This document shows positions 1-19,700 of a DNA stretch of 64,000 bases, piece after piece. The translations under genes and the position numbers were made by a program. The DNA is from Clavelina lepadiformis. Taxonomy: Eukaryota; Chordata; Ascidiacea; Aplousobranchia; Clavelinidae. A model generated the notes under the pieces. It made no database searches. It saw only the letters and a program-made list of their open reading frames with translations, and was not told the DNA's origin. Location: contig NC_135241.1 in NCBI RefSeq assembly GCF_947623445.1, forward strand, positions 23,252,501 to 23,316,500, in the 5' to 3' direction. Position 1 is the stretch's first letter. The number at the start of each line of letters is the position of its first letter.

Positions 1-3000
1 TGCTACTCAATGCCATGTGTTTGTTATGGAAATTCAAGCCTACTGATTGGTATTGGCTGTAGAGCGTGGGTCTTTGTGGTCTTAATGTAAAGGACCTTTC
101 TTTTTTTACACCAGCAGTGAAACTACGCGCGAAACGTTTAACAAAGATATCCAAAAAAGGAATTGGATCTAACAATTTCATCGATAAAATGTTGACGTCA
201 CATCTATATCTCTATAATATTATGACGTCAAAATGTAAATGTTTGCGTTTATTCTCAACGCAGTTGCAGAATCTACAAGATTTGACAAACATTTTCGCGT
301 GCTTCTAAGTTGTAATCAATCGCAGAGGGCAACGCATCAAGTCAACAGATGACACCGGGCTATGTTAAATTGACAAAATAACACCAACACGTTTCAGTCT
401 CAAAATACACTATAACCGGAGTTATACGGGTTTAACCCGCTCATATCAACAGTGTTGGTCGTCTTCTAAATGCAAAATGCTTTTTAATGGCGCCAAGCCT
501 TTGATACGATCTTTGAATCAATATGTACATTGGTTATTTATTCCACACCTGCAGACATATATCGTCTGTAACGTAGGTCGCTTACTTCAGCAGTCCTAGC
601 TTAGGCTTATGCAATGAAATGGAAATGATATTTTTCCAGTCCCAGGCCCAACAGCCGCTTTTTCGAGAAATCAATTTAAAGTTTTTTGACAGTCGAAGCC
701 TGGTCATTGGCTAGCACCTTATTATTATTTGCGCACGAAATCGCTAATTTCTTTATCGACTTTACTTGTGGATTAGTTGAACGTGATAAAAAGGGAACTG
801 GGCTGACATAATGGACCCTTCTGCCAAACATTAAGGCGTCTTGGCTTAAAAGATAACCTCTGACCATCGTGGACCGCTCACTGGTCTTGTGTGAATAAAC
901 ACTATCACCTGTGTAGGCTTTGTTGCGTTATAATTTAATGACGTGACACAGCAATACATAATGTCTGTTCAAAATAATCTTGAAAAGTAAATAAATTGTG
1001 ACGTCACAATGGGAACAACTTACGGATTCGGGCACGTCAATCGCAACCGCTGATTAAAGCAACGTGCACAAACAGTAAAACTTTTACGCCTCGGTAAACA
1101 TTAAAAACAGACTTTGTCACACTTGTGTAACCATAACAACCGTTTTTATCAAAAAAATACACGACGTCGTTTACTTTGATGAGACAACGTATGCATAGTA
1201 ACTTTACAATTGATCTTAGGAAGCTATAAAATATTAAAACGGTCTCGGCTAACACGAAGTCGTTTCCTTTATTTTGTATAGTGGCTTATTTAGGCGAACA
1301 TTAAGGAAATATTATGACTATAAACCCCGCACCTAACCCAACAAAACAAACGATAACATTACGTCATAAAAGCTATGCTGAACGGTCTGATTTCCGCGTC
1401 TTCAAAACCGTAGACACTATAATAATCAAGGCGGCCCTCAAAAGCAAAGTAAGCCGATGCAAGAACTGGATAAAATAAGACGAAGTGCGCCGTCAACGAA
1501 GTAATGATAGCCTGGGAAAGCCGGTAAAAGTTTGAGCGGCTTTGAATGCATTAATCTGGCGAAACGAATACGACTGGTATGCATTGACTTGCAACAAACT
1601 GTGGTTGTGTGAGCGCTCACGGTTTAAATACGAAGGAATTGCGTCTTTCATTGTGAAGAAATGTAAAACAACACTTTACAATAAAAATGGTCGTAATCTT
1701 TGTAAAGTACTGTATGTGAACAAAGTATTAAACTATTAATTTTTATTCTGATATATTTTTGCTTACCCATCAGCTACCTACAGCCATTTACCGGTGAAGT
1801 CGATTATTACCAACTTTTTAGGTCGCTGGAAGAGTTAGAGTTGCGACGAAAAAATAAATTTGTTGGTAAAAGGCGCAAAACTGTCGTACACCACAAAGCG
1901 CTCCTCATACGCGTTTGACAATCGATTCGATCGATGGAAGACTAAATTGAAGACGCTTTCGCACTTAATGAAGTGCCCGGACCCGCCGTTTCACTTGACA
2001 AGCATAAATTTCCAGAAGAAGCTTAAACCACAAGCGCTTGTCATTTATTAACACTTTCCACAGCTAAATAGCTACCAGCTGTTTGTGAGGCTGTTGTTTG
2101 GTTAAGTTGATACAAAGTGTGCCGATCCAGCGTCCTGGATTGCAGCGGTCAAATTCTGCTGACTTGTTTACCGGAGCGAAAGTAAAATTTATCGCGTACA
2201 ATCGTAATTTTGTAAACAATAGCAAACCCCAACACAAAGGTGTATAACTTTGCAAAGCAGCAATAGAAAAGGGTTATTTCTGACGGAGTTGAAACGAAAC
2301 TTTTGGGCGGTCGTCACCTGGTGCCTATATTTAGTGTGAAGCGCGATTGCATAGTTGTGGTATTAAACAACAGGGTCCACGAAATACAAAGACAGGTAAA
2401 GACAATACTGGCGACTTGGACCAGGCAAGTCACAATTATTTTAGAATAAATTTTGTCTCCGTAAAGGCAACCCGATAGCATTCTAAGAAAGGTTGGTAAC
2501 TTTAACCAAGCCACAAATTACACAGACACTCGAGCGCGTCTGTATCGTCACAAAGCAACTATGTAACGTCAACAAAAAGCATTGTTTCGTGTCACAATCA
2601 CTACTTTAACGCAAGGAATTTTGAAGGAAATTTAGAAATAAGGTTATTAAACCATGGCCACAGACCACAGGTTTCTGAAAGTAACTCAAACGCCTGCTTC
2701 GCTGGTAATTTGCATATGGATTATACTTTATACCCAAACCTTGTGCTAATGCCCCTAATCCGTAGTTTTCTTGTGTCAACGCTATCGTATTCGAGAGAAT
2801 TTTGCTGTGGCTAAGGCGTGGACCAGCTGCCTAATCCCTGTATCGTAAGTCAGCAGATATTACTACCTTTGAAGTTCGCTAAGTTCGAATTCACACGTCA
2901 CACACCCTATCATCACGTCAAACTCCAGAATTAATCCGTACCACTTTAGAATTGAAAATAAGAAGTCTTCGGCGAGTGTTCGAGTGCAGTAGAAAGTCAA

Positions 3001-3050
3001 AAAATTAAGTATACCCTACATATTACGACTAAGAATGAAACAATCGCTAC
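1..3050. other. Region without a recognised gene (presumed TRIM9/67 intron 2)
   Basis: No convincing coding exon seen on either strand; all open frames are below about 80 codons and look random. It lies downstream of the last visible TRIM9/67-like exon, so it is most simply that gene's next intron. It contains three perfect TGACGTCA palindromes (193-200, 223-230, 999-1006). Confidence 0.5.
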
Positions 3051-9293
<6,243 letters not shown>

Positions 9294-9323
9294 GTGTGTC
9301 CTCATAGGCTGATGTAATTAAAC

Positions 9324-12300
9324 ATGCCTGTGTTATCTCTGAACTCAAAGGTGCCCCAGTGCATCGAACCTTCACTAAGAAATCTTACTGATCCAAACTA
9401 TGCAAAGCCACCAACTTCCCAGCACAAGCCACTGCAAGATCTCACTAAACCTCACGTTGATTCCTTTAACTGGTTTGTCAATCACGGCGTTAAGTTGTTG
9501 GCAAAAGGGATTACGCCAGTTGAGTCATTGGTCAATGGACGAAGAATAGCATTTTCTCTTGTGGATGCCGCAATTGAGAAACCAAAAGTCGACGATGGGT
9601 TTCGTAACTGTCGTACCACTCAGGTTTTCCCAGCTGAATGTCGACAGAGAGGTTCAACCTATCAGGGAAAGTTGCAAGTTAACGTCGCGTTTTTCATCGA
9701 TGATGTCATGCAGGGCGTTGTACCCCGGTGCGCTGGAAGCATTCCCATCATGGTGAAGTCAGTTCAATGCAACTTAAACGGCCTCAGCCCAACACAACTC
9801 GTTGAACGACAAGAAGAATCTGAGGAAATGGGAGGTTATTTTGTCATCAATGGAAATGAAAAAGTGATTCGGATGTTAGTTATGCAACGTAGGAACTATC
9901 CAGTGGGCATTGTTAGGCCATCCTGGAAGGGACGTGGACAGAATTACACTGAATTTGGTGTTTCAGTTCGTTCTATGAGCGACGATCAGACAACAGCTAA
10001 CTTGGTTATTCATTACTTGAGCAACGGAACTGTGAGTGTTTGTATGTACCACCGTAAAGAAATGTTTTTCTTGCCACTTATGCTCCTGATTAAAGCTTTA
10101 GTGCCGTTTTCTGACAAAGAAATTTATGAAGAAATGGCGAAAACGAAAGAAGAAGACACTTACTTTACAGGCTGCATTCAAAATATGCTCAGGCAAATGC
10201 AAGCATTTAACATATATAATCAAAAAGATGTTCTTCGTTACTTGGGAGAAAAATTTCGTGTCAAACTCAGCAAGCCAGATTGGTATAGTGACATAGATGT
10301 GGCCAACTTCTTGTTAGATAATAAAATATTGATCCACTTACGTCAGAATGCTGAAAAGTTTCGCTTTTTGTGTTTGATGACGCGCAAAGTTTTTGACATG
10401 GCCATGGGTAAGTGCATGCCCGATAATGCTGATTCTGTTCAAAACCATGAGGTTCTTATGCCGGGTCATCTTTTCCAAATGGTTCTAAAGGAGAAACTTG
10501 AATTATGGCTTCTAAATCTTTTAAGGGTTGTTGTGAAAAAGAGCGCAATTGCACAATCCAAGTCAACTTTCGGATCTTTTGGACTTCCATTTGTTCAAAA
10601 TTGCATGAGCGGTGTTTCAGATGTAACCAATGCGATGAGCTACATGATGGCAACAGGTAATTTAGTGACAAGTTCCGGGCTGGGTCTCATGCAGTTTTCT
10701 GGTTTAGCTGTTATTGCAGATAAGCTGAACTACATGCGGTACATATCTCACTTCCGCTGCGTTCATAGGGGTGCTTTCTTTGCTCAGATGCGTACTACAA
10801 GCGTGCGTAAGCTGTTACCTGAATCCTGGGGTTTTTTATGCCCAGTCCACACACCCGACGGTTCCCCGTGCGGCCTAATGAACCACATGAGTCATTTATG
10901 TGAGGTGGTAACGCACCCTTCCCCCGCTGAAGTCATTCAACCTTTACTGCACAGACTAGGCATGGTCTTACCAGATTCCACACAAGTCTATGGCAGTGCA
11001 ACGTTTTACCCAGTTTTGTTGAACGGTAATCTAACAGGTTGGCTACCTGTAGACATTGCTAAGAATGTAGCTGATACCTTACGTTTCAAGAAAGCGAAAG
11101 CAGAAGAAAATATCCCTGCTACATTAGAGATATGCTTGATTGAATATACCGGGAAAGCAACTCAATATCCAGGTCTTTATTTGCTGACAGAAGCTGCTAG
11201 GATGGTGAGACCAGTGATGAATTTGTCCACTGGAACTGTCGAAATGATTGGGACATTTGAACAAGTTTATATGAACATTTGTATTATCCCAGAGGAAGCC
11301 CATCACTTGACCACACATCAAGAATTAACTCAGCATTCAATTTTAAGCGCCGTTGCATCTATGACCCCTTTTTCTGACCACAACCAATCACCTAGGAACA
11401 TGTACCAGTGTCAGATGGGTAAGCAAACAATGGGCACACCTTGCCAGGCGTTAGCGTATCGTGCGGACAATAAGCTTTATAGGGTACAATCTCCACAAGC
11501 AGCAATTGTTCGTCCTTATATGTACGACCATTACAAAATGGACAATTTTCCATTTGGAACTAATGCAGTTGTAGCCGTAATCAGCTACACCGGCTATGAC
11601 ATGGAAGATGCAATGATTTTAAACAAAGCAAGTTTTGACAGAGGTTTTGGATATGGCAGCATCTATAAGTCAGAAATCATTGACCTTTCCACCAAAGTTG
11701 GAGATAGAACTGTAAATGTTACATTTGGTGTGAACCCAAACGATCCACGCCTAGCTAAAAGTCATCTCGGAGCTGACGGCCTTCCTGCGGTCGGCCAACG
11801 TTTAGTTGACGGAGATGATTATTACAGTTACATTGATCATGGCACAGGTGAAATGAAGATAATTAGGTTCAAAGGTCAAGAGACTGCATACGTGGATAGT
11901 GTCCGCCTGCTCAGCAACAATACAGGTACTGGCCACTTCAAGAGAGTTGGAATTGTTCTTCGAATTCAACGTAACCCCATCATTGGGGACAAGTTTGCCA
12001 GTCGACACGGGCAGAAGGGAATTTGCTCTCAGTTATGGCCAGTTGAAAGCATCCCATTTACAGAGAGTGGCATGTTTCCAGACATTATTTTCAATCCTCA
12101 TGGTTTTCCATCTCGTATGACCATTGGAATGATGATTGAGAGCATGGCTGGGAAAGCCGCGGCTTCACACGGACACTGCTATGATGCCACACCATTTACA
12201 TTCACTGAAGAACAGCCGGCGATTGAACATTTTGGAGAACTTCTAACAAAAGCTGGATTCAATTATTACGGGACAGAGACTCTTTACAGCGGTGTCAGTG

Positions 12301-12755
12301 GACTTGAACTTGAAGCTGAAATATTTATCGGCATTGTTTATTATCAACGACTCAGGCACATGGTCTCAGACAAATTTCAAGTGCGTACCACAGGACCAGT
12401 TGACATGATCACGCAACAACCTATTAAAGGAAGGAAGCGTGCTGGTGGCATTCGTTTTGGTGAAATGGAGCGTGACGCCTTGCTGGCTCACGGTTGCGCG
12501 ATGCTTTTACATGACAGACTTCTCACAAGCTCTGACTATTCCCAGGCATATTTATGTGAAAAATGTGGAAGTCTTTTATCTCCCGTGCTGGAGAATAAAC
12601 CGGGGAGTCACCATCGTGGAGAAAAGAAGCGTTGGTTTTGCACTGTTTGCCAAACATCTGACTTCATGGCGCTCATTGACATACCGTTTGTATATCGTTA
12701 TCTAGTCAGTGAACTTGCTGCTATGAACATTAAAACTATCATGACTGTGAAATAG
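9324..12755 (+). CDS. POLR1B: DNA-directed RNA polymerase I subunit RPA2 (second-largest subunit)
   Basis: An uninterrupted frame of 1,143 codons, close to the about 1,135 residues usual for the family. It encodes the beta-like catalytic subunit of RNA polymerase I, which makes pre-rRNA in the nucleolus. Visible landmarks: N-terminal NLTDPNYAKP and LTKPHVDSFN; ECRQRGSTYQGKL; EEMGGYFVINGNEKVIRML near residue 170; HFRCVHRGAFF with PESWGFLCPVHTPDGSPCG near 480-525; FSDHNQSPRNMYQCQMGKQ near 690; YTGYDMEDAM near 755; the hybrid-binding GDKFASRHGQKG near 890; and a C-terminal zinc ribbon CEKCGSL ... CTVCQ near 1077-1108. The ATG at 9324 fits the family N-terminus. An AG acceptor 31 nt upstream (9292-9293) suggests a 5'-leader intron or a trans-splice site. 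Being intronless beside a gene of about 21 exons is notable. Confidence 0.98.
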   Translation: MPVLSLNSKVPQCIEPSLRNLTDPNYAKPPTSQHKPLQDLTKPHVDSFNWFVNHGVKLLAKGITPVESLVNGRRIAFSLVDAAIEKPKVDDGFRNCRTTQVFPAECRQRGSTYQGKLQVNVAFFIDDVMQGVVPRCAGSIPIMVKSVQCNLNGLSPTQLVERQEESEEMGGYFVINGNEKVIRMLVMQRRNYPVGIVRPSWKGRGQNYTEFGVSVRSMSDDQTTANLVIHYLSNGTVSVCMYHRKEMFFLPLMLLIKALVPFSDKEIYEEMAKTKEEDTYFTGCIQNMLRQMQAFNIYNQKDVLRYLGEKFRVKLSKPDWYSDIDVANFLLDNKILIHLRQNAEKFRFLCLMTRKVFDMAMGKCMPDNADSVQNHEVLMPGHLFQMVLKEKLELWLLNLLRVVVKKSAIAQSKSTFGSFGLPFVQNCMSGVSDVTNAMSYMMATGNLVTSSGLGLMQFSGLAVIADKLNYMRYISHFRCVHRGAFFAQMRTTSVRKLLPESWGFLCPVHTPDGSPCGLMNHMSHLCEVVTHPSPAEVIQPLLHRLGMVLPDSTQVYGSATFYPVLLNGNLTGWLPVDIAKNVADTLRFKKAKAEENIPATLEICLIEYTGKATQYPGLYLLTEAARMVRPVMNLSTGTVEMIGTFEQVYMNICIIPEEAHHLTTHQELTQHSILSAVASMTPFSDHNQSPRNMYQCQMGKQTMGTPCQALAYRADNKLYRVQSPQAAIVRPYMYDHYKMDNFPFGTNAVVAVISYTGYDMEDAMILNKASFDRGFGYGSIYKSEIIDLSTKVGDRTVNVTFGVNPNDPRLAKSHLGADGLPAVGQRLVDGDDYYSYIDHGTGEMKIIRFKGQETAYVDSVRLLSNNTGTGHFKRVGIVLRIQRNPIIGDKFASRHGQKGICSQLWPVESIPFTESGMFPDIIFNPHGFPSRMTIGMMIESMAGKAAASHGHCYDATPFTFTEEQPAIEHFGELLTKAGFNYYGTETLYSGVSGLELEAEIFIGIVYYQRLRHMVSDKFQVRTTGPVDMITQQPIKGRKRAGGIRFGEMERDALLAHGCAMLLHDRLLTSSDYSQAYLCEKCGSLLSPVLENKPGSHHRGEKKRWFCTVCQTSDFMALIDIPFVYRYLVSELAAMNIKTIMTVK

Positions 12756-13704
12756 TCATGTATCGATAAATTTTCACAAAGTTTGATACTGGATTTGGTT
12801 TGGATGATAAAACACTGCCGCATTATGTAGTTCAATATTTCTTTCTGTTAATCCACTTTTTAATTTCTGTAAGCTTAACTGGATTTAATTTCAAAGCATA
12901 TTGAAATTCAAGTAATGATGGAACATGAAAGATTATTACATTAATATCGACAGATAAAAGCTCTTATCAGATCTCCAGGTTTTTGCACAGATTAAATTAC
13001 AGCAGAAGGTTTTTGGCTCAAAGCGACATGTAAACACATCAATGCTTGTGTTACTATGGTGCTTTTTTACTTTTCTGTATAAGAGGTAGTTGCTTTGCAG
13101 ACTCTAGCTCATTAATCATTGATGCTTCTATTGCTTTACTTACCGTAAAGCCTACCACAGATGGTTTGTTTTAAAATGTCTTTTCAATTTGTGTTTCATT
13201 TGATTTTGTTATAAACTAAACAGGCAGCTTTTATTGTGAGGTGATTCATAGAATAAGCAATTTAGGTTTCTTCATCTTGGTTTCTGCTTGATCTGCTTTA
13301 ACGTAAAGAAAGATTAGATATAAAACAAGTGATTTAATTTTTCTGTACCATATACACTTGGAGAATTGCCAAATATAGGTTGTCGAGATTGTTTAATTTA
13401 AGCCCATGGCAATGCATTAATTCGTTTTGTTGATTGAATCGATGTGTCGGAAAGTTAGAATATATTGCATGTTTCTTATTTATGTTTTTTAGGTGATTTT
13501 ATAAAAGCTGCTAAATAATCATTGAACTAATCATCAACTGTCTGTTGTTCATTATATTACTGCAATTTTTCTAACTGCCACGGTTGTCAAAATGTTTGGT
13601 AATGTGCCTGTCAAATCCCATTGTGCAGGTTACAGGATTATAATATGGTATAGGAAGGATTTGTGAATCCATTTTGTATCAGATGTGAAAGTGTCATTGT
13701 TAAA
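12756..13704. other. Intergenic region, POLR1B 3' flank
   Basis: AT-rich sequence between two plus-strand genes. It should hold the POLR1B 3' untranslated region and the C2CD2L-like promoter. I see no canonical AATAAA signal here and no further gene. Confidence 0.4.
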
Positions 13705-16700
13705 ATGGCAGTAATTGCTGCAATCTTGCATAGAATTGGATGGCTGGTTCCAAAAAACGTCCTGCCAGAGGACAGCATATCTATCCCGTTGCAAGTGGTC
13801 GTGGCGGTGGCAGCGGTGTTAATGGTGGTTTATCTTTACCGTCAAATCCGGTGAGTTTGACCCAGCTTGTCAAATTTTGTTTAACTGTACACAGTGCTTC
13901 AATACACTGCAGTGCTTTGTCTTTCTGTTCAACTTTCTTTTATTGGTTGATGATTTTGATGTCAAGTTATAACACATATGTGAATGTGTGTTGTTTTGGT
14001 TATATCATGTTAATGAATGGTTATATTATGTTTTCAGAAATGAAAATGAAAAAAAGAATTTACTGGATCCAGGTACAATAGTGAAGAGACTAAAATGATT
14101 GATAAGACATAGAACTGATGTTAAACGTTCAAGAGTATCGCACTTTCATCTGCTTTCATTTCATGTTAAAACCTTAAGAAGAAATTTATACATTTCCAGA
14201 GTCTGGCAAAGTCACCGTCAAACACCTGACCTGGGCCAACCAGCTGATTGTTTGGTGGTTTGTGACATCACCTCAACATCTTCCACAGGCCGTGGAACGT
14301 TGGATTCAGGATTTAAATATTCATCTTGCCCAGCAACAGGTTTGTTTAATATTTACGGTATCATAGCTTAGTTATGATATTATACGGTGTAGAAATACTT
14401 AAAAGCAATTGAGACTGGGCAAGTTTTTTTATACCATTTTCTGGGCCGTTTGTTATTGTTGTAACAAATTCATCAGTTCTTGATTTCGTATTTTTATATA
14501 AGTACCAGGTTAAAGAGGATTGTCTTTTTAAGTAGTGCGCTAGTTTTTATTGACTTAACGTTTCTACATGTTAATGTTAAATTAGAACTTAGTCTTGACA
14601 TCAGGCGTATATATAACACAACTAATTGTGAGACAGGAACTATAACATTGTTTATTAGCATATTTTGCGTGGATCAAATTAAACACAGAAATGAAATAAA
14701 AACTTTTGTAGAACAAATTTGGCAGCTTAATATTTGGATTAAGGGAAGGTTCATCTCCACCTTTGATAAAAGAGATAGCACAACTAAAGAGGATCAGCAA
14801 TACTATTGTAAGTTACTTTCACGTTTCTCTATGACAGTGTTGAAAATCCGTCTTTTTTATATCCTGTTTTGATTGGTTTCATGATTTTGACATTTTTTAA
14901 CGCCTGTATGATATCATCATGGCTCGTTAACATTTTCAGCACGCAAGGATCATGCTTGAAAGCTCTGATTTTGGTTTTATGGTCACCGTCGAAGAGAGCA
15001 AGAAAAACTCCACTATTTCTTCGACTTATTCAGCGATTGTCATGCAATTTCACTGCTGGGTAAAATGGTGCTTCTTGATTAATGATTTCGTGATGAATTG
15101 TTTAATAATGTAGTTACTGTTTTGCTGATTTGTTATATTTCAGTTTTCTGTCAAATTGTCCCGTAATGGACATGAAGTTAGTTTAAAATTTACACCTACT
15201 GAAGAGAAACCCATGTTTCGCTTTAACATGAAACCTCTGACAAAAGGCACTACAGTTTCAGTTCCACCACAAGTGAGAAAAGTTCTTAATATCAAGAAGT
15301 ATTATAATATCATAAAGATAAAACGCCATGAACTTGTCTTATATTTTTGCAGGCCATAGCTGACGCCCTTCAAAATGCCGTGCTTAACACGACATTTCAA
15401 TTTAAATTCTACATGAATAATTCGACCAATCCAATCGCTAACGAAGGCACATGTCACGAGGAGGAGAGTTGCTATGGTGACAGTGACACCGAATCAATAT
15501 ACAAGGATGTAAAAGGTGATTTACTTTGATTGCCAGCTTAAGCTCTTCATTCATTGCCTGTTATTGAAAGTGATTTTGATTGTTTTGTCATAAAGACCCA
15601 CTTCCCACACCAAGAGTGTCTCGAAGTTTGAGTGATGGGCACGTGGTCGATGAACCAGAAACCAATAGAAGACAAAAGCAGCTCGACCTACTCAGCAATA
15701 GTGGTGTGTAAATTTACTTTGTGGTTCTATTAATGGTTTCCTTCCTTTTTATTGCCCACCAAACAACATTAGCAAAGGAAATGTTGCATTGAAAATACCC
15801 ACAATCTGGTTAAGAGCGTTTAATATTCATTGGTAATGGTTTTATTTGTAGTTCATTGCTCAATAATAGCTGAGAACTAAATTGGAAATCTCCCAGAAAG
15901 AAACATAACAAAAGCATAACATAACTATTGTAGTTAAACAATTTAAAAATTAACAGCTAACAAAAAGAGAAATTTAAAAGTAACAACAAGCTAATTCCCC
16001 TAATGATTGACTGGGTGTTCTTATAGGCCTTTGTTCTGATTGGCATTCACAAAGCATATCACTTTTATCAGCCAGCAGTTTTTTGGGTAAATGTACTTGG
16101 GCAGTGTATCAGTCAAATAGTGATCATTCGTGGAGAGAAACAAGTCCGTTTTCTTTGCCATTGATGCTGCAAATACCAAGGGAAATTACAGAAATCCATC
16201 TGTTCTTATTTGACTAGAACGACTGTGACCACTGAATTACATCCACAAGTGATTATACCCGTGGGCATAATTTATTTTGTTGTGGTTCTTTTTAACTGAT
16301 TTAATTGTAATTATTTTCATATAAGGCTAAATATTGAGTCTGAATGTAAATTTACGCTGCCGCTGCATTTCCAAAGAAATTAAATAAACTAGAAACGTAG
16401 GTATATTGTTTAAAAAAAGCAATTCACAGTTCAAAGTAAAGAGAAACTTAAAAGTGATAGCTCAGGTCCAGCAAAACAGCAGCTCATTCATGAATATGTC
16501 AACCTAACAAATTGTTGCCTAAATAATAAAATTATTGAAATGAGTAAACTTAACTACTGTTTGCATAGATGCAACGCCTATGTCATTATCAAAACGCCCT
16601 GAAACATGACAGGTTTGACTGCCACAAAACAGACAAATCAGATGTAGGAACCCAAGGTGAAGAATAAAACAAAATGTAAAAATGTTAAGAAAACATTTGC

Positions 16701-19700
16701 GGCTTCTTATATTTAAACTTTCTTGAAATTTAGCTTATTATTGTGGATGATTTATGAGTTAGATGAGTCTTTTAGCCGGGTTATTACAATGTCATTCAGC
16801 AACAGTAGCATAGAAAATGAAGAATAATGTACATTGCTATCATGGCATACTGCTCTGATGCTAACGTGTAATATTTGTACTTGAATGGCAAAATGCAAAT
16901 GGTGTGCTGTTATATTTATGTTATGTCTATGTATGCTTATCTGTTTAACAGTTCCAGTTAGCCGAGCTTCAACGCCGCTATCTAACGGAAATGTCTTGCA
17001 AGATTTTTGCAATTCATCGAAAGTTCTCGGTGGAAGTTTGGGCTCTCTTAGTGGACTTGTACGATCTCCATCTGGTCGAGGTCCAGCAAAGCCGATACGA
17101 TTTCGTGAAAAAAGACTACAAGTGAAAGGTATTTTGCTGCTTTAACCACAAACGTAAGGTTAATTCAATTACAAAAAATCATTGCTGTTTCTATAACACG
17201 AATTGGTGATATCAACGTTGACTTAAAAAAAAATACAACATGTCATAACTACAAATATCGATCTTAGTGATTGATATCGATGGCGTGAAGACTACAGCGG
17301 AGCGCAAACTTTCCGTCTGTTTTGAAATAGACCTTCCTCATCAGAGAATGGTAAAAGATGTTACAGACTCTGTGTAATGTTTAAACGGTAACAGACAAAA
17401 AAGTCTTCATCTCATCATACACTATTCTTGTTATTGTGCATGTTCAATTTTTCAAGGACGTTTCATGCAATGACAAGACAACCTTTGATCTCAGCTCCCG
17501 CTCATCACAGCTTAAAATTACCCTCGCATCAAAATCAAGAGCCCCCAGCCAAGAAAAGGGTATTTTTGGTTGATTTAAAGTTTTTTGACGAGTTTTTTTT
17601 GTTGATAAATTGTTATTGGTTGCAATATAAATATTAATTGAAACGCAATCTAAGTGTTTGTTTTACATACATTTAGGTGTGTTTGTTGCACGGGCATCAA
17701 TAATGATCGATTCAATCGACATGGACCATTCAACACGACCGACAGTTCCTCTTCTAAACAATGACGAGAAACAAATCGGCTCAATCTGTTTAGAAGTTAG
17801 TAGAATGCAGCTTCTCATAGAAATCATCGCAATGTTTTCGTCTAAAATTATTTGCTTCCTCAACTAGTTTATGATCATTGAAAACAGTAGCAAGCGCAAC
17901 AGCTTCTCGACTCCCCAGCGATCTCACGCAAGCGCAGAGGTATGGCATCTTCACAAGCAGTGCAACCGATCTTGTGTAGATTTTAATGCAAACAGTGTAC
18001 TTGAATAAAATGTTAATTATTTCAACAGTAGAATGTTTTTGTGTAGGTCAGGAAGAAGTTTATTGAAACAACCAAGCAAACAACCGAGGAAAGCAAACTG
18101 TTGAAGTTAGTCTAATTGTTTAGCATAATCGAAATCAAATAAATATCATCACACCTAGCTCCTTCACACCTATCTTTCTGTCTCTTGCAATTTTTTTTTG
18201 ACTGAAGCCAAACTTATTCATACCATTTCAAAGGATTTCAATATACAGACGTTTCTTAGTATAACTGCGCTGCTTGGTGTAGTAGCAATACATGTATTCA
18301 TTTTATATTCATAGTCATTACATAATGCCTTAACGGTGTGGTCATGGTACCTAAGAACGTTTTATTCAACGTTAGTTGTTTCTCACTGTAAAGAAAACAT
18401 AACATTATTTTTATTTTATTTTTAATTATTCAATTTTGTTAAGACCATCTGTCAATGAAACAAAAGTGACGATGGTGAAAAAAGTCAAAGGGTAAGATGT
18501 TTCCTGACTTAAATTTTTGTTTTGTTCTTGTGTCTAATTTATTTTTTCAGTGCTGCAGTCTGCATCAGTCTGCATACATGCGTTGTATTTAAACCTTTGC
18601 TGTCTATTTGAATATGTATTATTGAATTTAAGCCGTATATAGTTGAATAACCCCAATCCGCTCATCTTGAATTATGCTTTGTAATATCGGATAGCTGCGT
18701 TAGTAAATATTACCTTATTGCATTCTTCTATTACAGTTCACCTACGAGAAGTCAAAACAGAAATGGTACCGAGCAACAAAAACCAGTTGTAAAAATCGAA
18801 GATTCTCAAGTTACAGGTGAAAATACTATTATTGTTACTTACCGTACCAGCATAAGTGAAATGCTCTCATTGTTGGTATTTTACACCACTGTGCTATATT
18901 TTGTTATGATAGGCTTGAGCTGTATTCTAAAGAAGTGGTTCCCAACGCTAGAGGCGGATTATACTTTTACTGCTCATAAATAGTTTGTTAAGTAACGATT
19001 TTGAAGTTCGGAGTCTGCTAGCATGGAATTATTACAGCTAGCTGTCTGGAAAAGTAGAAATCACTTTTCCAAAATCTTAATATACACTAGTGGACTGGTG
19101 GTGCTATATTGTGCTGAAACGTGTAACCCTTAATCACACTTGCTTTTACAGGTGTGAGTTACAACACTGGTTCTGTTGTTGAAAATGCAATGAAAGACCT
19201 TGCTAAACCAAACCAGAACAAACCTGTTGGAATAAAGACAAAGATCATGATCACCGCTGTTGGAAAGGTGATGACAGCCTCTGTGTATAACACCTTACAC
19301 CAAGAATACCAGCAAATTATCTAAATTTTTGTGCTTTATGGGTTAAGATAATCCTTGTACAACGATGATAAGTCTTCAGCTAAATTTTTTAATTTTGGTT
19401 TAAAACAGAACGACGCTTCTATGGAGCCCCCTGTGGAAGAAATTGACCAATCACAGCAGAACGAGGTGGCATCTGCATCCAACAGTGATTCAGTTGCTGA
19501 CAACACAGTGTTTTCAACTGAAGAAGGTGCCGAATTGTTACCAGTTCAAATGTGTTTTTAGTTTTACCTTGCATAGTGCTGTTAATTTGTTTATAAATTA
19601 AACCACCATTATTGTTGTTTTCAACTGTTAATGCCAGTGACATGTTTCAATGCTTGTATATTTTATGCAAAAGTAAATATAAAATTTTTCCGTTTGAGTA

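Noticed and set aside
66-308. 80-codon frame near the left edge
   Set aside because: No recognised motif, no splice or promoter context, and composition like the surrounding non-coding sequence.
14480-14872. 130-codon plus-strand frame as a separate gene
   Set aside because: It overlaps C2CD2L-like exon 4 (14712-14807) in another frame; the spliced exon fits phase and family, the long frame does not.
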